Shown piece after piece: positions 24,428 through 31,677 of a stretch of 34,552 nucleotides of DNA (position 1 is its first letter; every line of letters begins with the position of its first letter). Position numbers and translations under genes: made by a program. The notes beneath the pieces were generated by a model, which saw only the letters and a list, made by a program, of their open reading frames with translations, was not told the origin of the DNA and did no database searches. This DNA is from Saprospiraceae bacterium (GTDB taxonomy: Bacteria > Bacteroidota > Bacteroidia > Chitinophagales > Saprospiraceae). Where the stretch lies: contig JAHDEO010000001.1 in NCBI GenBank assembly GCA_020628725.1, positions 1 through 34,552 of the forward strand, given 5' to 3'.

Positions 24428-25231
24428 TTAGTTCAACACTTCACTCAATGTCAAATCCTGATTCAAATCAATATCAACAACCCGCACATGTTCAAACATC
24501 TCCTCTTGATTTATGTAATCAGGTTTAAGGCAAGTAATCCATATTTTAGGGGCATCGTGTTTTCTAAATTCTTCTACTATCGGTTTTAAGTCTTTTAGTG
24601 AAATATCTTTATCGACTATAAATTTAAATGAGAGGAAACGCTGTTCTTGTTCACGTAAACGCGACCTCTCTTTAGCCAACCAATCTCCAATGTGTTTCTT
24701 TTCTGCCAGTTTTCCTCCAAGTTCCAATAAGATTTCCTCATCTTCATAGAAGTAATCAAATTCAGGCTTTAGCTTTCCCAAGATAACAGGCTCTTTATAC
24801 CTATCGTTTTCAAACTCCACAATACGCAAGCTATCGCGCATTTTTTGCACTTGAGGAAATTGAATATCAAACTTGAGGTTGATTTTGAAATCTTCAATTG
24901 GCGTACAGCATTTGTCGCCACATTTTTCACCTCGCCAATTACCATATTCATTGTACAAATAAATGCTCTTCCCCGTGATGCTGTACTTGAACTGCATGGA
25001 GCCACAATCTCCGGGAAATGCTAAAACTCTATCCCTCGCATCGTAATAACCTTCATTTTTGCCATATAATGGATCGCTATAATAAGCAACGGAATCTTCC
25101 CCAACATCCATTAAATAAATGGTTTTAAAACGGTCGTTTTCCCGATAGATATGCCAATGTCCTGTTGCTTTTTGTGAAGAATCGCAAGCTATTAGAGTCA
25201 GAAAAGGAAACGCTAAAAGGATATTTTTCAT
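24428..25231 (-). CDS. Lipoprotein of unknown function with possible ExbD-like C-terminal domain
   Basis: Protein of 267 residues with a lipoprotein signal (MKNILLAFPFLTLIACDSS, Cys16). Residues ~20-115 form a beta-rich domain (GHWHIYRENDRFKTIYLMDV) with a cysteine cluster CGDKCCTP. The middle is charged and helical. The last ~70 residues, FKFIVDKDISLKDLKPIVEEFRKHDAPKIWITC, resemble in pattern the periplasmic domain of ExbD/TolR (strand, D-x-x-V/I-x-x-x-x-L/I, helix, strand). That similarity is my pattern judgement and needs a profile search. It is the first gene of the accessory patch after the ABC permease gene. Start at ATG. It may come from a different biological context than the glycan genes. 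Confidence 0.75.
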   Translation of the reverse strand: MKNILLAFPFLTLIACDSSQKATGHWHIYRENDRFKTIYLMDVGEDSVAYYSDPLYGKNEGYYDARDRVLAFPGDCGSMQFKYSITGKSIYLYNEYGNWRGEKCGDKCCTPIEDFKINLKFDIQFPQVQKMRDSLRIVEFENDRYKEPVILGKLKPEFDYFYEDEEILLELGGKLAEKKHIGDWLAKERSRLREQEQRFLSFKFIVDKDISLKDLKPIVEEFRKHDAPKIWITCLKPDYINQEEMFEHVRVVDIDLNQDLTLSEVLN

Positions 25232-25280
25232 GGTATGTTTTTTTTGAATTAGATGTTTTTTCGCTTTGTTTTGGTGTTTT

Positions 25281-26096
25281 CTACAAAATATCTGCCATCA
25301 CCCGTTCCACCTTATTAAAGTAGAAAATCCCCGTAATCAACAACACCGTAATCAACACAAATGAAATGTAAGCATACTGACTCGGCGGGTCGCCTCCCAC
25401 GAGGCACCAACGCATACCTTCTACCACACCTGCCATTGGGTTAAGGTGATAAAGCAATTGATATTTTTCGGGCACAGCACTCGACGGATAAGCTATCGGC
25501 GTGACGAACATACCCAAGCGCAAAAGCATAGGCGTGATATGTTGAAAATCGCGGTAACGTATCGTCAATGCGCTCATCCAAATACCACCCGCCAAGCCCG
25601 ACACCAATGCCATCAAGATGAAGAACGGACTATAAACGATATTCGCACTCGGCGGAAAACGCATAATCAACATGATAATAGCCAAACAAACGAGTACAAC
25701 ACCAAAATTGATAAGTGCGGTAATGGCTTTGGAAAGCGGAATGACCAATCGCGGAAAATAGATTTTCTTAATCATATTTTGCGAACTAATAATCGACCCA
25801 CCTGCCGAACCAAGAACCGTCTGAAAATAAGTCCATCCACACATACCCGCGATGGTATAAATCAAATGCGGTACTTCTCCCGTATCTACTTGTGCGACTG
25901 TTCCAAATACAAAATTCAGGATAATCAGCGTAAACAAGGGGTTGAGGAATACCCATAAAAAGCCGATAACCGTTTGTGCGTATTTGACTCGTAAATCGCG
26001 GTAGGTCAGCGTCCATAACAATTCGCGGTATTCTAAAACTTCCCGAAAATTGAGCCGAAAGGCACTGCGCTTTTTTTCTATAATTGTCTCTTTCAT
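25281..26096 (-). CDS. ABC-2 type polysaccharide export permease (Wzm-like)
   Basis: Inner-membrane permease of 271 residues with about six hydrophobic segments. The N-terminus FREVLEYRELLWTLTYRDLRVKYAQTVIGFLWVFLNPLFTLIIL is the hallmark of Wzm/KpsM/TagG permeases, including the RDLRVKYAQ...GFLW motif. YHLNPMAGVVEGMRWCLVG (about 220-238) is the family's C-terminal signature. Such permeases work only with an ATPase (Wzt/TagH). None follows here: the next gene downstream is a lipoprotein gene and the only ABC ATPase in the window is ModC. The partner is probably outside the window. Start at ATG, immediately preceded by AC/CA-rich repeats. Confidence 0.93.
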   Translation of the reverse strand: MKETIIEKKRSAFRLNFREVLEYRELLWTLTYRDLRVKYAQTVIGFLWVFLNPLFTLIILNFVFGTVAQVDTGEVPHLIYTIAGMCGWTYFQTVLGSAGGSIISSQNMIKKIYFPRLVIPLSKAITALINFGVVLVCLAIIMLIMRFPPSANIVYSPFFILMALVSGLAGGIWMSALTIRYRDFQHITPMLLRLGMFVTPIAYPSSAVPEKYQLLYHLNPMAGVVEGMRWCLVGGDPPSQYAYISFVLITVLLITGIFYFNKVERVMADIL

Positions 26097-26130
26097 TGTG
26101 TTGTGGTGTTGGGGTGTCGTAGTATTGTGG
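26097..26130. repeat. AC/CA-rich period-7 words before the ABC permease
   Basis: On the minus strand the gap reads as ACACCCC, AACACCA, CAACACA in 7-bp steps directly up to the ATG. It is similar in composition and position to 8325-8366. Confidence 0.5.
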
Positions 26131-27108
26131 TTAAAGATATTGTTTATACACTTCCTCTAAGTCGTGGCGACGAACGAATTCAAGATTATTATGTTTTTGT
26201 TGGATGCGTTTTTTGAAACCCGGCATGAAGCGAAAACCTACGAGAGCTTTCATTTTTTGTTTGAATGGCACGGGTTCTTGCATCATTTTATCCAGTGCTT
26301 TACGGAGTTCTTTTTTGTTATCTGTCAAAAGGGCAAAGTCGGCGATGCGTCGCCAAAAGGCAAAACTGTCCTTGCTTTGATAATCGGCGGGTGGTTTTTG
26401 GGGCCAATCGACGAGTTGTTCGGGTGCGTATTTTTTACGGATATTGATACTATCTAAAAAAGGTTTATACCCCTGAGACATAGAAGCAGGTTTAAGTCGG
26501 TAAATGAATGGAACTTCATTCGATTCAAAGCATTTTCCCACTTTCAACATACGTATCCAAAGCGGAATATCTCCTATCGTAAATTCATCATCATAACCGC
26601 CGGCTTCGATGGCTGCTTCACGATTAAACATGACTGTAGGGTCACCAAAATATTTGCGGATAGATTTATTTTGAGTATTGAAATGTTCAATTTTGAGTTG
26701 GCGGTCGGGCTTTCCCGGTTTGCGTTCGATGATGCTGCCGAAGGGCGTGAGATACGCACAATGCGTTCCAATCATAATCGCTCCCTCTGTATTTTCCAAG
26801 AAATTAACTTGCCATTCGAGACGGTGGCGCATCATAATATCGTCGGCATCCATGCGAGCGATGTATTTCGACGTAGCGTTTTCCAATCCCCATGTCAATG
26901 CGCCTTGAAAGCCGGTTTTTCCCAATGAAAATACTTTGACTTTCTTACCTTCAAATTGCTTCGCAATTTCAACTGTTCGGTCTGTGCTACCATTTTCCAA
27001 TACCCACAATACATAATTATCATAGGTTTGGTCGAGGCACGAGCGAATGGCATCGGCGAGGGTGTCTTCCGCATTGTGCGCAGGGAGGATTATGGTGACG
27101 ATTGGCAT
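26131..27108 (-). CDS. Family 2 glycosyltransferase
   Basis: Soluble GT-A transferase of about 325 residues. It begins MPIVTIILPAHNAEDTLADAIRSC, the GT2 first strand. It has LENGSTDRTVEIA, then the donor/metal motif MDADD (residues ~82-86 from this start). GDIPLWIRML further on is the usual acceptor-side acidic motif region. This family often adds galactose, rhamnose or N-acetylated sugars in O-antigen synthesis; the substrate is unknown. The ATG at 27106-27108 is preferred. The frame is open 17 further codons to 27159, which would overlap the end of the deacetylase gene. It is probably co-transcribed with that gene and the ABC permease gene. Confidence 0.92.
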   Translation of the reverse strand: MPIVTIILPAHNAEDTLADAIRSCLDQTYDNYVLWVLENGSTDRTVEIAKQFEGKKVKVFSLGKTGFQGALTWGLENATSKYIARMDADDIMMRHRLEWQVNFLENTEGAIMIGTHCAYLTPFGSIIERKPGKPDRQLKIEHFNTQNKSIRKYFGDPTVMFNREAAIEAGGYDDEFTIGDIPLWIRMLKVGKCFESNEVPFIYRLKPASMSQGYKPFLDSINIRKKYAPEQLVDWPQKPPADYQSKDSFAFWRRIADFALLTDNKKELRKALDKMMQEPVPFKQKMKALVGFRFMPGFKKRIQQKHNNLEFVRRHDLEEVYKQYL

Positions 27109-27145
27109 TTTAAATTTAAATTTCGTACAGACAAGAATGTCTGTG

Positions 27146-28117
27146 TTACGCTTCGGCAAACCATTTATTTACGGGTGCATCAACGGCTTTAGGGACATCA
27201 TTCGTATCGAGACGCGGAAGTTCGTATTTGTGGAAGGATGTGGTGTCTGCAATTTTTACATCAATCGTGATGGCAAGTTTACAATCCATCTCTGCGAGAA
27301 TATTCATCGTGTCTTCATTGTGTCCGCCGTGTGGGTAACACATTGTCCAATTGTCCATATTTACGCCTATTTTTTTGAGAAAATTTTGCGCCTTAGTGAT
27401 GTCGATACGTTGTTGTTCGGCAGGAAGGGTATTGAGCCAGTAATGGTCGTAAGTATGATTACCAATGTGCATTCCCGCTGATTGCATACAGCGTATTTGT
27501 TCGGGACTCATGTATAATTCACGACTAAATATTTCCTGTGGAATACCAACGACTTCTTCAAAGAATTTATCTGCCAAAATACCACGCAATTTAGCAGGTA
27601 ATGCTTTTTGTAATAATCGTTTGAATAGAATTACTTGCGGCGTATCCTTTGGGTGTTTGGTCATCCATTTTTTGATATAATAATCATTGGATTCTAATTG
27701 ATATTCGTCGCGGTAGTAGTCTATATCTTTGAAAATTTTCTCTAATAAAACCTCTATATCCGTAGCAGCCGCGAGTATGAAATGAATTTTATTGACATCC
27801 AAAACAATATGCTCCGCAATCGCTTTGCACGGCACATAAAACGAGCCTTGCAAACCGCGATTGTACAGAATTGGCAGCACATAATTGAAGTGGTCGGTAT
27901 AGGCATCGTCGAAGGTGAGCAGGGCTGCTTTCGGCGGTAATTTATCACCCGTTTCAATGGAATGTATCAACTCCTCCATCCGAATGGGGTGATAGTTTTT
28001 CTGCAAATACGCCACCTGTTCTTCAAACAATCGGACATCCAAACCCTTAATGGCAGTATAACGCGAGTGTTGTAAATCACGGACGTAGTGATAGGCGATT
28101 ATCGTTACTTTATTCAT
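27146..28117 (-). CDS. Polysaccharide deacetylase (NodB/carbohydrate esterase 4-like)
   Basis: Protein of 323 residues without a signal peptide. The metal-dependent deacetylase motif TFDDAYTDH (68-76) contains the two catalytic/metal aspartates, and HTYDH (221-225) supplies the two metal histidines. A large insertion (about 100-205) separates the two. Related proteins in capsule and O-antigen loci remove N- or O-acetyl groups from sugar residues. The lack of a signal suggests a cytosolic substrate such as a lipid-linked sugar, or an unrecognised export route. With the GNAT gene upstream it could set the acylation pattern of an amino sugar (inference). Start at ATG. Confidence 0.9.
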   Translation of the reverse strand: MNKVTIIAYHYVRDLQHSRYTAIKGLDVRLFEEQVAYLQKNYHPIRMEELIHSIETGDKLPPKAALLTFDDAYTDHFNYVLPILYNRGLQGSFYVPCKAIAEHIVLDVNKIHFILAAATDIEVLLEKIFKDIDYYRDEYQLESNDYYIKKWMTKHPKDTPQVILFKRLLQKALPAKLRGILADKFFEEVVGIPQEIFSRELYMSPEQIRCMQSAGMHIGNHTYDHYWLNTLPAEQQRIDITKAQNFLKKIGVNMDNWTMCYPHGGHNEDTMNILAEMDCKLAITIDVKIADTTSFHKYELPRLDTNDVPKAVDAPVNKWFAEA

Positions 28118-28149
28118 TTTGTGAATGGGTAAATTGAGAGATTTAGGGA

Positions 28150-28572
28150 TTATTTTGGTGGGTGCAATCCGGCGTTCTTGAGCAATTGACGGAGGTTGAG
28201 TAAGCCTTCGCGGTTCATGTTTAATGCTTGGATGCTTAGTTTGCCTTTCAGTGTGATGCCAATGATGTGTAGGCTGTCGTCACTCCATTTGAAGTGGTCA
28301 TTCCAGTTGTCTTTTCTTGGGTGAAAAAGGGGGATTTTTTCTCCGGTGGCGGGGTCGATGGCGGTGGTTTTGGCGGATTTAAATTCATTGCAACCTGTAC
28401 AAGCATAAGCTAAGTTTGCAAGTGTATTGTTACCGCCTTTGATGAGTGGGATAATGTGTTCAAGATGAAAAGTAGAGGGACTGTGCGAGTTGGGCAAAAG
28501 GCAATATTCACAACGATAATCTGCTCTTTCCTTTATGGTTCGGCGAGTTTTTACTGAGATATATTTACGCAT
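28150..28572 (-). CDS. HNH endonuclease
   Basis: Small nuclease-type protein of 140 residues. A zinc-binding CEYC pair (Cys21/Cys24) is followed by HLEHIIPLIKGGNNTLANLAYACTGCN. This gives the HNH core (His36, Glu38-His39, Asn53) and the second zinc pair Cys58/Cys61 followed by Asn62. All catalytic positions of the small HNH family are present. The remainder (about 70-140) is a basic/hydrophobic domain of unknown role. The ATG at 28570-28572 lies within the 3' end of the preceding gene, an 8-nt ATGCGTAA overlap that implies translational coupling. It is out of place in a glycan locus. A host-defence, toxin-like or mobile-element role is possible but not shown. Confidence 0.88.
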   Translation of the reverse strand: MRKYISVKTRRTIKERADYRCEYCLLPNSHSPSTFHLEHIIPLIKGGNNTLANLAYACTGCNEFKSAKTTAIDPATGEKIPLFHPRKDNWNDHFKWSDDSLHIIGITLKGKLSIQALNMNREGLLNLRQLLKNAGLHPPK

Positions 28573-28969
28573 AAATATCAGGCTTGGGGCGAATATCAAA
28601 GTATTTCATCAACTCATCTAAGGTAGTGTTCCACATTTTTGAAAGTTGGATTAAATTACCTAAGCGCACCACTGCAAATGCTTCTGTTTTCTCAACCAAT
28701 TTGCTTAATTCGTTATGTTCCTCTTCTGTCAAGCCTTCATAATTGAGTTTTTCTCCTAAAAAAAATTGGCGTTCATACACTTCGTCAGGTATGCCGTTTA
28801 ATGTCTCATCTATTAATTCTAATTCTTCAATCGTAAACACCCTATCAGTGTGAGTTTCCTGAATCTCTTTGAATCGTTTGAATTGAGCATGAGTATGATT
28901 TAAAATTGCCTCATAATCCGTCGAATCTACCAATTTATGTATTGCCGCTTTAGTCGTCTCAATATTCAT
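28565..28969 (-). CDS. Small acidic helical protein coupled to the HNH endonuclease
   Basis: Protein of 134 residues that I do not recognise as a named family. It is predominantly helical and acidic, with charged stretches FTIEELELIDETLNGI and YEGLTEEEHNELSKLVEKTEA. These are followed by a C-terminal segment AVVRLGNLIQLSKMWNTTLDELMKYFDI that could form a helix pair. No signal peptide or membrane segment is seen. Its stop codon overlaps the HNH start by 8 nt, so the two are made together. Small acidic partners next to HNH nucleases recur in bacterial genomes, and an inhibitor or targeting partner is a reasonable guess, no more. A candidate TAnnTTTG promoter lies about 20 nt upstream. Confidence 0.8.
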   Translation of the reverse strand: MNIETTKAAIHKLVDSTDYEAILNHTHAQFKRFKEIQETHTDRVFTIEELELIDETLNGIPDEVYERQFFLGEKLNYEGLTEEEHNELSKLVEKTEAFAVVRLGNLIQLSKMWNTTLDELMKYFDIRPKPDIYA

Positions 28970-28989
28970 ATTAAGTTGTTTTCTTTTTC

Positions 28990-28997
28990 CAAAAATA
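28990..28997 (-). promoter_or_regulatory. Candidate Bacteroidota -7 box for the HNH pair
   Basis: The minus strand reads TATTTTTG, a match to the Bacteroidota -7 consensus TAnnTTTG, about 20 nt before the ATG of the small helical protein. No convincing -33 TTTG was found at the right distance, so this is tentative. It would allow the HNH pair to be expressed apart from the glycan genes. Confidence 0.35.
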
Positions 28998-29020
28998 CAA
29001 AAAAATACCTTGAAAATCCA

Positions 29021-30163
29021 CTAACGCAAGTCTTCCGGTATTTGCCACAAACGCCCCACACGGTCACGGTCACAATCCACTCGTGTGAAATAGGCATTAT
29101 CCAAATTCAAACGATGCACAGCCTCATGATGCGTTTTACTTTGAATGCAGGTAAATTCGTGATTATTACGCTTCTCAATCGGCGCAGTGACGAGGGGAAC
29201 AAGTGCACCGTCTTGTCGCTCCAATTTTGTGAAACTTGACTCGGCAAGTTGAGCATCATAAATGTTACCCATTTTCGCAAAATCTATGTAAATGTAACCT
29301 CGCGTATACGCCTCATGCGCCGCATAATGCAAGAGCATAGGGATATGTTTGGGTACACCATACATATCCACGATGCGGTGAATTTTATAATTTTGCGGAG
29401 CTAAATTTTCTTCTCTCAAGGCAGCAAATGCCTTTATTTTTCCTTGCGAAACATAGCCATACACATCATATTTTACAAAAGGATGTGCTACTAATCTCCG
29501 CTTTAACCAACGCATATCTCGATACGTCGTTCCCTTCAAATCTACGTACCAATCGGCTTGAAATTTGTCGATATTTTCAGGCGTAATTTGAATGATATTT
29601 GAATCGGAAATCGACGTGGTAGCCTTGACGGGAATGCGCTCATGCGCCATGCCTAAATCCTGACCGATGTGTTCGATGATTTCAAATGTTTTTTCATTCA
29701 AATTCAATACAAAACGCGGCATTGGGTCACCACCGAAGGGATTATAACCGTCATTCGCATAAAAATCGCGCGTACTTGGTTTCATGCCAATCGCCAAATT
29801 ACCTTCATTATTATTGTGAACGTAATCGACCATTGAGCCGCTAATCCCGCGCCGTCGCCAATCTTTGAGCGTATAAGCATTCGCATTTTGACTCATCGAA
29901 ACAATTTGCCCGAATAATTGCAATTTGTACGCCCGACAGCCGTAAAAAGCGACGACTTTTCCCGTTTCATTGCACTCCGCCAACAGACTTGTCGCCAAAT
30001 CAACTGGCATATAAGGACTCCCAAAGTAAAACTTCAGAAATTGCTCACTGATAAAAACGGATTGCTCGCCATAGGCTTCGCGAAAGAAAGCAGGCATATT
30101 CGGCACATCATCCAAGCGGACGTGGCGGACGGTGTAGGTATCGGTTTTTAAGATTAAGCTCAA
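29021..30163 (-). CDS. GNAT-family N-acyltransferase-like protein
   Basis: Protein of 380 residues with a GNAT-type first half. YTVRHVRLDDVPNMPAFFREAYG is strand/helix 1, and LKDWRRRGISGSMVDYVHNN (about 99-118) carries the R-R-x-G-I/x-G-x coenzyme-A loop. The second half repeats some of this layout (FVKYDVYGYVSQGKIKAFAALREE, about 230-253), suggesting a tandem GNAT-like fold. It may transfer an acetyl or other acyl group to an amino sugar of the glycan. There is no ATG before the fold: the start is TTG (30161-30163), inside a run of CTTAAA-like hexamers. The frame is open back to the stop codon of the preceding gene (30206-30208), with which it is exactly in frame. Confidence 0.85.
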   Translation of the reverse strand: MSLILKTDTYTVRHVRLDDVPNMPAFFREAYGEQSVFISEQFLKFYFGSPYMPVDLATSLLAECNETGKVVAFYGCRAYKLQLFGQIVSMSQNANAYTLKDWRRRGISGSMVDYVHNNNEGNLAIGMKPSTRDFYANDGYNPFGGDPMPRFVLNLNEKTFEIIEHIGQDLGMAHERIPVKATTSISDSNIIQITPENIDKFQADWYVDLKGTTYRDMRWLKRRLVAHPFVKYDVYGYVSQGKIKAFAALREENLAPQNYKIHRIVDMYGVPKHIPMLLHYAAHEAYTRGYIYIDFAKMGNIYDAQLAESSFTKLERQDGALVPLVTAPIEKRNNHEFTCIQSKTHHEAVHRLNLDNAYFTRVDCDRDRVGRLWQIPEDLR

Positions 30164-30186
30164 GTTTAAGTCTAAGTTTAAATTAA
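30150..30186. repeat. ACTTAA-like hexamer words across the GNAT start
   Basis: On the minus strand ACTTAG, ACTTAA, ACTTGA, GCTTAA, TCTTAA follow in 6-bp steps. The TTG used by the GNAT gene and its codons 2-5 (SLIL) are made of this repeat. Confidence 0.65.
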
Positions 30187-30200
30187 TGTAAATATGGAAC

Positions 30201-30235
30201 GCGGATTAGGCGGATTTAACGGATTGGCGCAGATT
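30201..30235. repeat. AATCCG word repeat spanning a stop codon
   Basis: On the minus strand AATCTG, AATCCG, AATCCG, AATCCG are spaced 10, 9 and 9 bp. The unit encodes the last ~9 residues (LRQSVKSA) and stop codon of the gene at 30206-31657. The words CAATCCGTT..ATCCG recur at about 32662-32677, before the first GT2 gene. Confidence 0.75.
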
Positions 30236-31657
30236 CTTTTGTGCCACCTTTTTATCTCCCAAAATTTCCAATAAAGCCTCGCACACACGTTCGGTAGCAC
30301 GTCCGTCATTTTCACCGGTTTCCATGTATCGGGCATGTTGTCGGGCTTCCCAGTTGGCTTTGGGATTTTCGATGTAATTTTTCAAATGTGCGGTTAATTC
30401 ATCAAAGCTGCGCGAGATAGACGCACCTTTAAATGAAAGGAATTTTTTCATGTGCGGAAAGTCCGTTACCCGCTTCGCGGAGAACCAATAATCGCGTTCT
30501 TCATGCGCGTCAAACGCAGTAATTACAGCAGGTGTATCGACCATAAATGAATCAATCGACACGGTAGAACCCGAATTGATGCAACACGCTGCACCGTATA
30601 ACATATTTGACAGACGTATCATATCGCTCTGTTTCATGCTCCATTGCAATTTGGAATCTACGAGTTGAGGATAATCAACTTTTACGCGGTCACTCACAAG
30701 GGCATCAAGGCGTCCGAGCCAAGTTTTATCTGCCATGCTGCCGACTACATTTTGTGGATGCGGGCGGGCTATGAGTTGCATATTTTCTCCGAAAATTCCG
30801 GCTTCTATTTGTCCTGCGAGATGTTCCACAATATCAATTTCACAGGGCGCAAAACGCGGTGAACTCATCGCAAAAAATAAGTAAGGTTTCGATGGATTCA
30901 AACCCAGTTTTTCAATAAAAGGCGCGATATTCGGGTCATTTTTTACTTGATGATGCAAATCAAAATGCGGTACGCCGCATTCGTAAATATCCGTTTTTTT
31001 AATCTTATAAAATTCTTGAAATTCGTTTGCCATCACAGGTCCCCAAGCGATGTATTTATCTGCCAATGCCGGAAAATGCCCCTTGCATGTGATGTTATCC
31101 CAACTCAATAAATGAATACAAGTTTGAATATTTAGTTGGCTCGCAGCATTCAGCAAAATCCCCTCTTGAAAACCTACCGGATAAGTTGCCACCACCAATC
31201 GCGGGTTAATTTCTTCGAGAAATTCACGCGCTTCAGGTATGTCCAAAAACTGTTGTTCATATTTTTTGAATCGCTGGCGAATGAAGGGAAAAACCTTATT
31301 CAAACGATACATCGCCATACCGAAATACGCCAATAGTCGCCGATTCAAATTAAATCTTTTTTCTACTCGATACTTTTCCCAAAGCGCAACGTTGTTTTTT
31401 ATATCTTCCAGAAAATATTTCCGCATCCGATTATAATTGGCGGAGCGTGGTTTGCTTTCTCGAAATTCGTGTAATGTAATTCCTTCACTTTCGCAGGCTA
31501 ATTTCAAATTCTCATCGTTGGCATCGGGTGTAATGAGTGCAACACTTTTGCCTTCGGCACGCAAACGTTTGAGCAAACCTGTTTGCAACACCATCCGAGC
31601 AGCAAAGCCGTGTGAAACAATGTAACAAATATCAATATTCGATGGTCGATTGTCCAT
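30206..31657 (-). CDS. GT-B-like glycan biosynthesis protein (CDP-glycerol transferase/surface carbohydrate type)
   Basis: Protein of 483 residues with a GT-B-like plan. It opens IDICYIVSHGFAARMVLQTGLLKRLRAEG and continues RLVVATYPVGFQEGILLNAA (about 153-172). The donor half shows KPYLFFAMSSPRFAP, QLIARPHPQN and INSGSTVSIDSFMVDTPAVITAFD (about 362-385). RPHP and the SGS...D pattern are shared by CDP-glycerol glycerophosphotransferases and related surface carbohydrate proteins, including UDP-GlcNAc 2-epimerase-fold enzymes. It may transfer a glycerol-phosphate or unusual sugar. The exact reaction is not known. Start at ATG. The last residues and stop codon fall in the AATCCG word repeat, so the native C-terminus may have been altered. 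Confidence 0.8.
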   Translation of the reverse strand: MDNRPSNIDICYIVSHGFAARMVLQTGLLKRLRAEGKSVALITPDANDENLKLACESEGITLHEFRESKPRSANYNRMRKYFLEDIKNNVALWEKYRVEKRFNLNRRLLAYFGMAMYRLNKVFPFIRQRFKKYEQQFLDIPEAREFLEEINPRLVVATYPVGFQEGILLNAASQLNIQTCIHLLSWDNITCKGHFPALADKYIAWGPVMANEFQEFYKIKKTDIYECGVPHFDLHHQVKNDPNIAPFIEKLGLNPSKPYLFFAMSSPRFAPCEIDIVEHLAGQIEAGIFGENMQLIARPHPQNVVGSMADKTWLGRLDALVSDRVKVDYPQLVDSKLQWSMKQSDMIRLSNMLYGAACCINSGSTVSIDSFMVDTPAVITAFDAHEERDYWFSAKRVTDFPHMKKFLSFKGASISRSFDELTAHLKNYIENPKANWEARQHARYMETGENDGRATERVCEALLEILGDKKVAQKNLRQSVKSA

Positions 31658-31677
31658 ATTCTGTAATGTAAGTGCCG

